64,000 nucleotides of DNA from Roseobacter sp. MH60115 (GTDB lineage: Bacteria; Pseudomonadota; Alphaproteobacteria; Rhodobacterales; Rhodobacteraceae): assembly GCF_015644665.1 (NCBI RefSeq), contig NZ_JADOBQ010000002.1:744001-808000 (forward strand). Reading direction: 5' to 3'. The translations under genes and the position numbers were made by a program. Shown here one piece after another: positions 48,831 to 57,667 of the stretch; position 1 is the first letter of the stretch, and the number at the start of each line of letters is the position of its first letter. Under the pieces are notes generated by a model, which was not told the origin of the DNA, did not search any database, and saw only the letters and a program-made list of their open reading frames with translations.

Positions 48831-49679
48831 ATGCGCTTGTTTCTTTTGACGTCCCTTACGATGATCGCCTTTGCGGCCAATTCTGTCCTAACGCGGATGG
48901 CAGTTGATGGCGGGCACATCGATCCAAACAGTTTTGCCATTATCCGCGTCCTCGGCGGCGTGGTCGTGCTGTGCGCTATCACGACTTTGAAGGGCGGCAA
49001 GCTTCAGCTGCTGCAGCGCGGCCGCGTGGCTGGAGCCATCAGTCTCGCAGCCTATATGGCCGGGTTTTCCCTTGCTTACCTGACCCTTGACGCGGGCCTT
49101 GGGGCGTTGATCCTCTTTGGGGTCGTGCAAATCTCAATGTTTGCCCACGCCGCGATGACGGGCGCGCACCCGAATAGTCGGCAACTGTTTGGCGCGGGGA
49201 TTGCCTTTCTGGGGCTGCTTCTTGCCTTGTGGCCAGGCCCGGGCGGCCAGTCGGATGTCATTGGCGCCGCATTCATGATCGTCGCTGGGCTCGGCTGGGC
49301 GGTCTACACAATCTCCGGACGGGGGGCGGCCAACCCGCTAGCGGCCACAACGGCAAACTTTATCCTCTGCCTGCCCATTGTCACGATGGCCTTGGTTGGG
49401 TTTGCGGCGCAGACAACCGCTATCGGCTGGGGATTGGCGATCCTGTGCGGCGGGGTCACATCGGGTCTCGGCTACGCGCTTTGGTACAGCGTGTTGCCTC
49501 AGCTTCCACAGAACCTCGCGCCCGTGGTGCAACTGAGTGTTCCGGTCATCGCCCTGATCGGTGGCGCGATTTTGCTGGGCGAGCCTGTCACCATCATTGT
49601 GGCCATCGCCGCTGTGATGGTGATCTGCGGCATTGCACTGGCCATCACATCACGATCCGTTCAAGAGGGTCGTAGCTGA
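48831..49679 (+). CDS. EamA/DMT-family transporter
   Basis: A 282-residue membrane protein with about ten hydrophobic segments in two EamA repeats. Landmarks include NSVLTRMAVDGGHIDPNSFA at the N-terminus, LGWAVYTISGRGAANP at the start of the second half, and VIALIGGAILLGEP near the end. Substrate unknown. ATG at 48831 directly follows an in-frame GTG. The 3' end overlaps the convergent NUDIX gene by 35 bases. Not closely similar by eye to the EamA protein at 3922. Confidence 0.87.
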   Translation: MRLFLLTSLTMIAFAANSVLTRMAVDGGHIDPNSFAIIRVLGGVVVLCAITTLKGGKLQLLQRGRVAGAISLAAYMAGFSLAYLTLDAGLGALILFGVVQISMFAHAAMTGAHPNSRQLFGAGIAFLGLLLALWPGPGGQSDVIGAAFMIVAGLGWAVYTISGRGAANPLAATTANFILCLPIVTMALVGFAAQTTAIGWGLAILCGGVTSGLGYALWYSVLPQLPQNLAPVVQLSVPVIALIGGAILLGEPVTIIVAIAAVMVICGIALAITSRSVQEGRS

Positions 49680-50100
49680 TCTGTGGGGTGCGCGCAAAGG
49701 CGACGCCAACCAGGCTATCGGGTTTGATGTGCAACCCAGAGGCTTCGGTTTCCCTGGCCCATACATGCCGGTCGACAATCCTTTCCGGATCCTGCCAAGT
49801 CTGGGGGATGACCGGGCTACCTTTTATACTGCATCGAAAGAATATCTCGACCTGATGAAAGCCACTGCTCGGATCGTGAAACTCATTGACCAGACAGGGC
49901 GCGCCCACCTTAACAGTGAGCCCCGTCTCTTCCTCAACCTCACGGGCCAGATTTTCCGTCAGCGATGCCCCCACTTCGACACCGCCGCCCGGGGCGCAGA
50001 GCAAAGTGCTGCGCCCGTTTGCCCAGGCATTGACCAAAAGAAGGCGTTTCTCGTGAACAATCACTGCCCGTGCTGCCAAACGCACCGCTTTTGATGACAT
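49645..50100 (-). CDS. NUDIX hydrolase
   Basis: A 151-residue protein with the NUDIX box region [18 protein letters not shown] followed by REVEEETGL. The metal-binding REVEEETG core is intact, but the upstream glutamate of the box appears as alanine (GAS instead of GES), a variation seen in some members. Substrate not predictable. Single gene, overlapping the EamA 3' end. Confidence 0.87.
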   Translation of the reverse strand: MSSKAVRLAARAVIVHEKRLLLVNAWANGRSTLLCAPGGGVEVGASLTENLAREVEEETGLTVKVGAPCLVNEFHDPSSGFHQVEIFFRCSIKGSPVIPQTWQDPERIVDRHVWARETEASGLHIKPDSLVGVAFARTPQISYDPLERIVM

Positions 50101-50171
50101 AAACCCTCTTTCGTCAAATACGCGTGACGTTACACTGTTTTCATGGCCACATTCGCATTATCTCCGTAGTC

Positions 50172-50963
50172 ATGACCAGAACTGCAAAAATTCTGCTGAC
50201 CGCCTGTGCCTTCGTCGTCGCGGCAACGACGGCCCAGGCAAGATGTGCCATCCTGTTGCATGGATTGGCGCGTACCGAGCTTTCCTTCGCGGTCATGGAA
50301 GCGGCGCTGAATGCCGAAGGCTACACGGTCGTGCGCCCCGGCTACCCGTCAACCGAAGCGCCCGTTGCAGAGCTCGTTGCGCAGACGCTGCCCGATGCGA
50401 TGGCAAACTGCGGCCCGCGCGGAAAGGTCGACTTCGTGACCCACTCCATGGGCGGTATCCTGTTGCGGCAATGGGTGGCGAGCACGGACGCCGCTCGGAT
50501 TGGTCGCGTCGTGATGCTGGCCCCGCCCAACCAAGGGAGCGAAGTCGTGGATGCACTGGACGATATCGAAGCCTTTGACTGGATCAGCGGTCCGGCGGGC
50601 GCGCAGCTGGGCACGGGGCCAGAGGATCTTCCGCGTCGCTTGCCGCCGGTCACGTTTGATCTGGGCGTGATCGCCGGGGACCAGTCGCTGAACCCCTACT
50701 TTTCCTCCCTCCTGCCGGGACGTGACGATGGTAAGGTGTCGGTGGCGTCAACCCGCGTGGCGGGCATGAACGATCACATCGTCCTGCCGGTGACCCATAC
50801 TTTCATGATGAACAACCCGCGGGTGATTGCGCAGACGGTGGCCTTTCTGAACACCGGGCGTTTTGATCGCTCGCTGACCTGGTTTGATGCGGTCCTGTCT
50901 CAGCTTGGCTGCCCGAATGGCAATTGTGTGCCGAGTGTGGGGGAAATGATTGGCCGACCTTAG
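50172..50963 (+). CDS. Exported lipase/esterase-like alpha/beta hydrolase
   Basis: A 263-residue protein with signal peptide ([17 protein letters not shown]). The oxyanion motif [12 protein letters not shown] and nucleophile elbow [13 protein letters not shown] identify an EstA/triacylglycerol-lipase-type fold, and the family segment [12 protein letters not shown] follows. Late histidine in LPVTHTFMM. Probably periplasmic. The 3' end overlaps phnM by 14 bases. Confidence 0.87.
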   Translation: MTRTAKILLTACAFVVAATTAQARCAILLHGLARTELSFAVMEAALNAEGYTVVRPGYPSTEAPVAELVAQTLPDAMANCGPRGKVDFVTHSMGGILLRQWVASTDAARIGRVVMLAPPNQGSEVVDALDDIEAFDWISGPAGAQLGTGPEDLPRRLPPVTFDLGVIAGDQSLNPYFSSLLPGRDDGKVSVASTRVAGMNDHIVLPVTHTFMMNNPRVIAQTVAFLNTGRFDRSLTWFDAVLSQLGCPNGNCVPSVGEMIGRP

Positions 50964-52095
50964 GTTTCAGGGCGGACAGGTGTTGCGGAGGGAAGGGTTG
51001 TGCGTCGATGACCTGTCCCTTTCGGATGGTGTTCTTGTTGACGGGGTGGCTGGAAGGTCGGTGAACCTTGACGGTTATCTTGTCCTGCCGGGCATTGTTG
51101 ATCTGCACGGCGATGGGTTTGAACGTCACCTCGCGCCGCGCCGGGGCGCCATGAAGCAAATGGCCGAAGGCCTTGTCGCTGCCGAGGCGGAACTGGCCGC
51201 GAATGGCGTCACCACCGCCGTGCTGGCACAGTTTGTCAGCTGGGAAGGCGGGTTGCGCGGCCTCGCGTTTGCAGATCAGGTTTTTGGCGCGATCCGTGAC
51301 GTCCGCCCGTCGCTGGTGACGGACCTGCGGGCGCAATTGCGGTTCGAAACCCACCTTCTCGACCTCTATGACAGCCTGCCTTCACGCGTGGATGCGTGGG
51401 GTGTGGACTACGTGGTTTTTAACGATCACTTGCCCCATCAGCGGCTCTCCGAGGGGCGTAAACCGCCGCGTATGGTGGGCCAGGCGCTCAAGGCCGGGCG
51501 CAATCCGGATGATCATTTCGCGATGATGCAAAAGCTGCATGCGCAGACAGACATGGTTCCGGAGGCGCTGGATGCGCTCTGCGCGCGACTGCGTGCGCAG
51601 GGCAAGCAGATGGGCAGCCATGACGACGCGAGCCGGGAGCAGCGCAAAATCTGGCATGACCGGGGCGTGCTGATTGCCGAGTTTCCCGAAACGCTGGAGG
51701 CGGCGGAGGCGGCAAAAGCGTCGGGTGATCCCGTGGTGCTGGGTGCGCCCAACGTGGTGCGCGGCGGATCGCACAACGGCAACGTCTCTGCGTTGGAGCT
51801 GATCAGCATGGAGCTGTGTGACGCGCTCGCCTCTGACTACCACTATCCCAGCCCGCGCCGCGCGGCGCTGATATTGCAGAAATCGGGGGTCGCCAGCTTG
51901 GCCGAGAGTTGGCGATTGATTTCGGAGGGGCCTGCACAGGTGCTCGGCCTGACCGACCGGGGGACCCTGACGCCGGGCAAGCGTGCGGATATCGTGATCC
52001 TTGATGCCGCAACACAACGCGTTGCCGCGACACTTGTCGCAGGCCGCTTCAGTCACTTGTCAGGTGAGATCGCCGATCGCTTTTTTGCCGCCTGA
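50950..52095 (+). CDS. phnM: PhnM, ribose-1-methylphosphonate triphosphate diphosphatase
   Basis: A 381-residue amidohydrolase that releases PPi from alpha-D-ribose 1-methylphosphonate 5-triphosphate in C-P lyase metabolism. Metal motif [33 protein letters not shown], and [16 protein letters not shown] are PhnM features. TTG start at 50950 is preceded by GGGGGA and overlaps the lipase gene. No other phn genes are present, so the gene is separated from the C-P lyase cluster or works alone. Confidence 0.92.
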   Translation: MADLRFQGGQVLRREGLCVDDLSLSDGVLVDGVAGRSVNLDGYLVLPGIVDLHGDGFERHLAPRRGAMKQMAEGLVAAEAELAANGVTTAVLAQFVSWEGGLRGLAFADQVFGAIRDVRPSLVTDLRAQLRFETHLLDLYDSLPSRVDAWGVDYVVFNDHLPHQRLSEGRKPPRMVGQALKAGRNPDDHFAMMQKLHAQTDMVPEALDALCARLRAQGKQMGSHDDASREQRKIWHDRGVLIAEFPETLEAAEAAKASGDPVVLGAPNVVRGGSHNGNVSALELISMELCDALASDYHYPSPRRAALILQKSGVASLAESWRLISEGPAQVLGLTDRGTLTPGKRADIVILDAATQRVAATLVAGRFSHLSGEIADRFFAA

Positions 52096-52103
52096 GTGCC
52101 GCT

Positions 52104-53171
52104 TTACTTCACAACACGGTTCACGTGGCCCATCTTGCGTCCCGGCTTTGTGTCGGCCTTGCCGTAAAGATGCAGCGCCGTATCCGCCTGCCGGGAATAC
52201 CCAGCCACACGGTCTATATCGTCGCCGATCAGGTTTTCCATGACCACATCTGCATATCGCGTACCGTCCCCAAGGGGCCAACCTGCAATGGCGCGGATGT
52301 GTTGCTCGAACTGATCGACAACGCAGCCATTCTGCGTCCAATGGCCGGAGTTGTGCACGCGCGGTGCGATTTCATTTACGATCAATCCTTGGCCCGTGAC
52401 GAAAAGTTCGACGCCAAGGACCCCAACGTAGTCGAGCGCGTTCAGGATTTTAGCGGCGATCAGCACAGCATCGGTTCGATGCGACGCGCTCAGGCGCGCG
52501 GGCACGGTTGTGGTGTGCAGAATACCGTCACGGTGCACGTTTTCGCCTGGGTCATAGCAGGCGACGTCGCCCCGTGGGCTGCGCGCCGCGATCACTGAAA
52601 CCTCGTGGGTGAAATCGACGAAACCTTCCAGAATGGCCGGTTGATCCGCCATATCCGCCCATGCCGTCTCCATGTCTTCGGCGGCCTTCAAGCGGGCTTG
52701 CCCCTTGCCATCATAGCCAAAGCGCCGGGTTTTCAGGATCGATGGCGTCCCGATTTTCGAGACAGCCGCGCGCAGGGCTTCCGCATCTGCAACATCCGCA
52801 AAAGGGGCCACATTCAGCCCGAGATCTTGCAGGAACGTCTTTTCCGTCAGCCTGTCCTGGCTGATGCGCAGCGCCTCACGCCCCGGCCTGATCGGTTTGA
52901 GCGCTTCGAGGATGTCCAGCGCAGCCGTGGGAATGTTCTCAAATTCGTACGTCACCACATCGACGCCACGCGCAAAGCGTTGCAGTGCCGCAGCGTCATC
53001 ATACGCAGCCGTTGTCAGCTGGTGGCAGACATGTCCGGCAGGCGGTTCCGCCCCGGGTTCAAAGACATGCGTGCGAAACCCAAGCCGTGCCGCGGCCACT
53101 GACAGCATACGGCCCAACTGTCCACCGCCCAGAATGCCGATTGTTGCGCCGGTGGGCAGCGGATCAGTCAT
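52104..53171 (-). CDS. purK: N5-carboxyaminoimidazole ribonucleotide synthase
   Basis: ATP-grasp enzyme of 355 residues in purine synthesis, converting AIR and bicarbonate to N5-CAIR. N-terminal [27 protein letters not shown], the ATP-grasp part [11 protein letters not shown] and [14 protein letters not shown] are diagnostic. ATG at 53171 overlaps the purE stop by 8 bases, so it is coupled to purE. Convergent with phnM, separated by 8 bases. Confidence 0.96.
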   Translation of the reverse strand: MTDPLPTGATIGILGGGQLGRMLSVAAARLGFRTHVFEPGAEPPAGHVCHQLTTAAYDDAAALQRFARGVDVVTYEFENIPTAALDILEALKPIRPGREALRISQDRLTEKTFLQDLGLNVAPFADVADAEALRAAVSKIGTPSILKTRRFGYDGKGQARLKAAEDMETAWADMADQPAILEGFVDFTHEVSVIAARSPRGDVACYDPGENVHRDGILHTTTVPARLSASHRTDAVLIAAKILNALDYVGVLGVELFVTGQGLIVNEIAPRVHNSGHWTQNGCVVDQFEQHIRAIAGWPLGDGTRYADVVMENLIGDDIDRVAGYSRQADTALHLYGKADTKPGRKMGHVNRVVK

Positions 53172-53652
53172 CAGTCGGAACCTCGGGGATGGAGGCGGAA
53201 AGTGCGGCGCGCCATGCGTCCAGCCGCCCCGCCAATGCCGCATCCTGCAAAGCGAGAATGCCCGCCGCCATCAGCCCGGCGTTTGCGGCACCTGACGCGC
53301 CGATGGCCATCGTGGCGACCGGGTAGCCACGCGGCATCTGCAGAATGGAGTAGAGCGAATCCACACCCGACAGCGCCTTGGTCTGCACCGGCACGCCGAT
53401 CACCGGCACCCGTGTTTTCGACGCCATCATGCCGGGCAGATGGGCCGCCCCACCGGCGCCTGCGATGATCACCTGCACCCCGCGTTCAACGGCCGTGCGC
53501 CCATAGTCCCACAGCCGATCAGGGGTGCGGTGCGCCGAGACGATGCGTTTCTCAAAGGCGACGCCCAACGTGTCGAGCAGGTCGGCAGCTTCGCGCATTG
53601 TGGGCCAATCCGACTGGCTGCCCATGATGATGCCCACAGCGGGTCCGGTCAT
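53164..53652 (-). CDS. purE: N5-CAIR mutase
   Basis: A 162-residue enzyme following PurK in the pathway. The [12 protein letters not shown] site, SAHRTPDRL, and [12 protein letters not shown] are the class I PurE motifs. The first gene of purEK. Confidence 0.97.
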   Translation of the reverse strand: MTGPAVGIIMGSQSDWPTMREAADLLDTLGVAFEKRIVSAHRTPDRLWDYGRTAVERGVQVIIAGAGGAAHLPGMMASKTRVPVIGVPVQTKALSGVDSLYSILQMPRGYPVATMAIGASGAANAGLMAAGILALQDAALAGRLDAWRAALSASIPEVPTDD

Positions 53653-53747
53653 GTGAAAGCCTCCCTCGGCCCAGGTTCAGGAAGCGGCACTATAGCCAAA
53701 GAAAAAGCGGAGGCAATGCGCAGTCATCGGTGTTTTTTTGGGGCCGC

Positions 53748-53972
53748 TCAGGCGATGATGTCGGGTGTCAGGCGATCTTCGATCTGGGCGATCAGATCCT
53801 TCAGCCGCAGTTTGCGTTTCTTGAGCCGCTGCAGGGTCAGCTGATCCCCCATGCCCTTCTCGGAAAGCGCATGAATGGCTTCGTCCAGATCGCGGTGCTC
53901 ACGCTGGAATACCGCAAGCTCAACGCGCAACACGTCATCGGTTTTCATCGACAGGTCAGTGGGTGCGTTCAT
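53748..53972 (-). CDS. YdcH/DUF465 small helical protein
   Basis: A 74-residue protein ending LQRLKKRKLRLKDLIAQIEDR, the YdcH signature, with a longer N-terminal helix than the copy at 3777. It precedes purE in the same direction with a 95-base gap. Function unknown. Confidence 0.82.
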   Translation of the reverse strand: MNAPTDLSMKTDDVLRVELAVFQREHRDLDEAIHALSEKGMGDQLTLQRLKKRKLRLKDLIAQIEDRLTPDIIA

Positions 53973-54036
53973 AAATCCGTGATTCCGTTGAGCGGGTGGC
54001 TCTCATCATACGCGTTCACCAACTCTCCGCATAGCC

Positions 54037-54065
54037 CTTGCGTCAGGGCCTGTTGCTCCCCATAT
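54037..54065 (+). promoter_or_regulatory. Sigma-32 (RpoH)-type promoter for hsp20
   Basis: CTTGCG and CCCCATAT with a 15-base spacer closely match the heat-shock consensus. The expected start is about 60 bases before the hsp20 ATG. Confidence 0.72.
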
Positions 54066-54131
54066 TTAGGCTACGGGCCGCCGAAACGGGACCCGAAACT
54101 GACTGTCGCTTGACTGATAAGGACGTGTCGC

Positions 54132-54545
54132 ATGACGAAAATGACCCTGGGTTCCTACCCCCATATGTTGGGGTTCGAGCAACTTGAAAGACTGCTGGAG
54201 CGTACTGCGAAATCCGGTAACGAAGGCTACCCGCCGTTCAATATCGAACAGACGTCGGATTACTCCTACCGCATCACGCTTGCCGTGGCAGGCTTTGCCG
54301 AAGACGATCTTTCGATCACCGTTGAGGACCGGCAACTGGTCATCCGGGGACGACAGAGCGAGGACACGGACAACCGGGTTTTCCTGCATCGTGGCATTGC
54401 CGCGCGGCAATTCCAGCGCAGCTTTGTGCTCGCCGATGGCGTCGATGTGGGGGAAGCGATCATGGAGAACGGTCTGCTGCACGTGGACCTGACCCGTGCG
54501 AAACCACAGACCGTCGTGCAGACCATCAACATCAAGAAAGGGTGA
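54132..54545 (+). CDS. Hsp20-family small heat-shock protein
   Basis: A 137-residue alpha-crystallin-domain chaperone (IbpA class). PPFNIEQTSDYSYRITLAVA, GFAEDDLSIT, the A-x-x-n-GvL motif seen as MENGLLHVDL are typical. Preceded by a sigma-32-like promoter and followed 4 bases later by the DUF1150 gene, the usual pairing in this group. Confidence 0.93.
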   Translation: MTKMTLGSYPHMLGFEQLERLLERTAKSGNEGYPPFNIEQTSDYSYRITLAVAGFAEDDLSITVEDRQLVIRGRQSEDTDNRVFLHRGIAARQFQRSFVLADGVDVGEAIMENGLLHVDLTRAKPQTVVQTINIKKG

Positions 54546-54549
54546 CAAC

Positions 54550-54774
54550 ATGCAAGAACCATTTGAAACAGCGCCCGTTGAGAACCGCATCGTCTATGTG
54601 AAAGCCGTCGATGTGACCGATTTGCCAAGCGAGGTGCGCGATCAGGCAGGCGATCTGGATCAGCTCTACGCGGTCCATGACAGCGATGGCCAGCAACTGG
54701 CCCTGGTCGCTGACCGCAAGCTGGCCTTCAAGCTGGCACGTCAGAACGATTACGAGGCTGTCGCGGTGCATTGA
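54550..54774 (+). CDS. DUF1150 family protein
   Basis: A 74-residue protein with VKAVDVTDLPSEVRDQAG and LYAVHDSDGQQLALVADRKL, matching DUF1150, a small family found next to Hsp20 in Alphaproteobacteria. Likely heat-induced from the same promoter. Function unknown. A terminator follows 30 bases downstream. Confidence 0.87.
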   Translation: MQEPFETAPVENRIVYVKAVDVTDLPSEVRDQAGDLDQLYAVHDSDGQQLALVADRKLAFKLARQNDYEAVAVH

Positions 54775-54804
54775 CGCCCCGCCCACGGCGTGAAAATGAT
54801 CGAC

Positions 54805-54833
54805 AAGGCCGCAGGGTGCTGCGGCCTTTTCTG
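54805..54833 (+). terminator. Rho-independent terminator of hsp20-DUF1150
   Basis: Perfect ten-base stem AAGGCCGCAG / CTGCGGCCTT with a GGTG loop, followed by TTCTGTTT. It ends 16 bases before the PhzF start codon. Confidence 0.85.
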
Positions 54834-54849
54834 TTTCAAGGGGGCGCCG

Positions 54850-55731
54850 GTGCAGTTTGACTTTGATTGGGTGGATGCGTTTTCAAAGGTCGCCTTTGGC
54901 GGAAACGGCTGTGCTGTTGTCCATGACGCCGCAGGTGTCCCAGACGACGTCTGCATGGCCTACGTCCGCGAAACATCTTTGGTGGAGTGCACGTTCACCG
55001 GCCCGTCGGAGGTGGCGGATATCCGGGTGCGATACTTCCTGGCCAGCCGGGAGATACCCTTTGCCGGACATCCGACCATTGCCACCGTCGCCGCGCTGCG
55101 GGCGCGCGGGATTGTGCAGGATGGGTCGCTGACGCTTGAGACGCAGGCCGGGCTCATTCCCGTTGAGGTGTCGGGCACAGAGGTCAAGATGACCCAGATT
55201 GCGCCTGAGTTTGGTCCCGAGGCTCCCGCCGACCTCGTTGCGGCCGTTGGTGGGATCCGGGCGGAAGACATCGTCGCGCCGCCCCAGATCGTCTCCACCG
55301 GGTTGCCGTTCTGCGTGACCGTTCTCAAGGATCGCACAACAGTTGAAAACCTGCAGTTCGATGGCGCGGCCCTGCAGGCGCTCTGCGCCCATATGGGGCA
55401 ATCTGACAGCAACATGATGGAGCCGTTCTGGGTCGCACGGTCAGGCGCCACGCCATCCGGTGATACCTTCAGCAGGCTGCTGCTGGCGCCGCCAAGCCCT
55501 GCTGAAGACGCCTTTACCGGCTCTGCCACCGGGGCGATGGCGTCGTATCTTTGGGCGCGCGGGTTGATCGACAGCCCTGACTTCACCGCCGAACAAGGCC
55601 ATGGCATGGGGCGCCCGGGCAGCGCTCAGGTGCGTGTTCTCGGACCCAGGGATGCGATCACTGGCGTCGAGGTCTCAGGGCACGGTGCCATCGTCATGTC
55701 GGGCACGGTCCACTTGCCACGCAGTCTTTAG
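54850..55731 (+). CDS. PhzF-family isomerase-like protein
   Basis: A 293-residue protein of the diaminopimelate-epimerase fold. Family motifs: VDAFSKVAFGGNGCAVV, SLVECTF (catalytic Glu), REIPFAGHPTIAT, and FTGSATGAMASYLW. GTG at 54850 with AAGGGGG upstream; a longer reading would run through the terminator hairpin. No phenazine genes nearby; substrate unknown. Confidence 0.88.
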   Translation: MQFDFDWVDAFSKVAFGGNGCAVVHDAAGVPDDVCMAYVRETSLVECTFTGPSEVADIRVRYFLASREIPFAGHPTIATVAALRARGIVQDGSLTLETQAGLIPVEVSGTEVKMTQIAPEFGPEAPADLVAAVGGIRAEDIVAPPQIVSTGLPFCVTVLKDRTTVENLQFDGAALQALCAHMGQSDSNMMEPFWVARSGATPSGDTFSRLLLAPPSPAEDAFTGSATGAMASYLWARGLIDSPDFTAEQGHGMGRPGSAQVRVLGPRDAITGVEVSGHGAIVMSGTVHLPRSL

Positions 55732-55735
55732 ACGC

Positions 55736-55770
55736 AAAAAGCCGCCGATCCATCCGGATGGCGGCTTTCA
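55736..55770. terminator. Bidirectional terminator between PhzF and sat-cysC
   Basis: Stem AAAGCCGCC / GGCGGCTTT enclosing a smaller ATCC/GGAT stem, flanked by A and T runs, so it can serve both convergent genes. Confidence 0.75.
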
Positions 55771-55789
55771 CTTCGGGCATCAAAACCGA

Positions 55790-57508
55790 TCAGCTACGAC
55801 CGGCGATCAGCCCCATGCTTTCCAGTTTCAAAAGCACCTGATGGGCGCAGCTGTCCACATCGACGTTCTCCGTTTCCACACGAAGTTCTGGATCGGCAGG
55901 CACGTCATAGGGATCTGAAATCCCTGTGAATTCCTTGATCTTCCCTTCACGCGCCAGCTTATAAAGCCCCTTGCGGTCACGGCGCTCGCATTCCTCGATC
56001 GAGGTGGCGACATGCACCTCCACAAAGGCACCGAAGGATTCGATGTCTTCGCGCACGGCCCGGCGGGTGGTGGCGTAAGGCGCGATGGGCGCGCAGATGG
56101 CGATGCCACCGTTCTTGGTGATCTCGGATGCCACATAGCCGATACGGCGGATGTTCAGATCACGGTGCTCCTTGGAGAAGCCCAGTTCGGAGCTGAGGTT
56201 CTTGCGGACAATATCACCGTCGAGCAGGGTCACCGGACGCCCGCCCATTTCCATCAGCTTGACCATCAGCGCGTTGGCGATGGTGGATTTGCCGGAGCCG
56301 GAGAAACCGGTGAAGAAAACGGTAAAACCCTGCTGGCTGCGCGGCGGACGCGTGCGGCGCAGCTCGGTGACGACCTCCGGGAAAGAGAACCATTCCGGAA
56401 TTTCCAGCCCTTCGGCCAGACGGCGGCGCAGCTCGGTGCCCGAGATGTTGAGGATCGTGACCTTGTCTTTGTCCTTGATCTCATCTGCCGGTTCATATTG
56501 CGCGCGTTCCTGGACCCAAACCATGTGTTTGAAGTCGACCATTTCGATGCCCATCTCTTCCTGATGCTCGCGGAAGAGGTCTTGTGCATCGTAGGGCCCG
56601 TAAAAGTCTTCGCCGGCGGAATTCTTGCCGGGGCCTGCGTGGTCGCGACCTACGATGAAATGCGTGCAGCCGTGGTTCTTGCGGATCAGACCGTGCCAGA
56701 CCGCTTCACGCGGGCCTGCCATGCGCATGGCGAGGTTGAGCAGGGACATGGATGTCGTCGCCGCCGGGTATTTGTCCAGAACGGCCTCGTAGCAGCGCAC
56801 GCGGGTAAAGTGATCCACGTCACCCGGTTTTGTCATCCCGACAACCGGATGGATCAGCAGGTTGGCCTGTGCTTCGCGGGCGGCGCGGAAGGTCAGTTCC
56901 TGATGCGCGCGGTGCAGCGGGTTGCGGGTCTGGAACGCCACGACGCGTTTCCACCCCACCTTGCGGAAAAAGGCTCGCATTTCGTTCGGCGTGTCGCGAC
57001 GGGCGCGGAAATCATAGTGCACAGGCTGTTGGATGCCGGTCACGGGACCACCGAGGTAAATCTTGCCTGCGTGATTGTGCAGGTAGTTCACGGCAGGATG
57101 GGCTTCGTCATCGGCGCCAAACACTTTTTCAGCTTCGAGCGCCTTGTTCGGTGTCCAGCGGTCCGTAACGGTCATGGTGGCCAGAATCACGCCTTCCTGA
57201 TCGCGCAGCGCGATGTCCTGACCGACCTCAAGCTGGTCCGCGAAGGCGTCATTCACGTCCAGCGTGATCGGCATGGGCCACAGCGTGCCATCGGCCAGAC
57301 GCATCTTATCCACGACGCTGTCGTAGTCAGCCTCCGACAGGAACCCTTTGAGCGGATTGAAACCGCCGTTCATCAGGAGTTCCAGATCGCAGATCTGGCG
57401 GGGTGTCAGATCCCAACTCAGCAGGTCGCCGGCCTCAAGCTTCAGCTTTTGGGCGGATTCGTAGGACACATAGAGTTCGGAAATCGGAGAGAGGGGCGCT
57501 GTAGTCAT
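55790..57508 (-). CDS. Bifunctional sulfate adenylyltransferase / APS kinase
   Basis: A 572-residue fusion. Residues 1 to about 390 form ATP sulfurylase with QTRNPLHRAHQELT and VGRDHAGPG active-site motifs; the C-terminal 180 residues form APS kinase with P-loop TGFSGSGKST and LLDGDIVR. The fusion turns sulfate into PAPS for assimilation in one polypeptide. Both active sites appear intact. ATG at 57508 preferred to a TTG one codon upstream. Monocistronic; other cys genes are not nearby. Confidence 0.95.
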   Translation of the reverse strand: MTTAPLSPISELYVSYESAQKLKLEAGDLLSWDLTPRQICDLELLMNGGFNPLKGFLSEADYDSVVDKMRLADGTLWPMPITLDVNDAFADQLEVGQDIALRDQEGVILATMTVTDRWTPNKALEAEKVFGADDEAHPAVNYLHNHAGKIYLGGPVTGIQQPVHYDFRARRDTPNEMRAFFRKVGWKRVVAFQTRNPLHRAHQELTFRAAREAQANLLIHPVVGMTKPGDVDHFTRVRCYEAVLDKYPAATTSMSLLNLAMRMAGPREAVWHGLIRKNHGCTHFIVGRDHAGPGKNSAGEDFYGPYDAQDLFREHQEEMGIEMVDFKHMVWVQERAQYEPADEIKDKDKVTILNISGTELRRRLAEGLEIPEWFSFPEVVTELRRTRPPRSQQGFTVFFTGFSGSGKSTIANALMVKLMEMGGRPVTLLDGDIVRKNLSSELGFSKEHRDLNIRRIGYVASEITKNGGIAICAPIAPYATTRRAVREDIESFGAFVEVHVATSIEECERRDRKGLYKLAREGKIKEFTGISDPYDVPADPELRVETENVDVDSCAHQVLLKLESMGLIAGRS

Positions 57509-57667
57509 CAATTCACTCGCTTACAAATTCAGTGGCATTTCCCCCCAAAAATGCCTTCCGCTGGCCCTTAGCGCGTCAAGCGAGGTGTTTTCAAGCAAAG
57601 AATGGATCAGCTCAGCGCAATTCCCCTATCCGAGACATGCATACCGCAGGACGACGGCGGGTCCTGA

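Noticed and set aside
54790-54849. An N-terminal extension of the PhzF protein
   Set aside because: It would translate through the terminator hairpin of the previous operon; GTG at 54850 has a good ribosome site.
56012-57571. A 519-residue plus-strand frame
   Set aside because: It is antisense to the sat-cysC gene, whose motifs are unambiguous.
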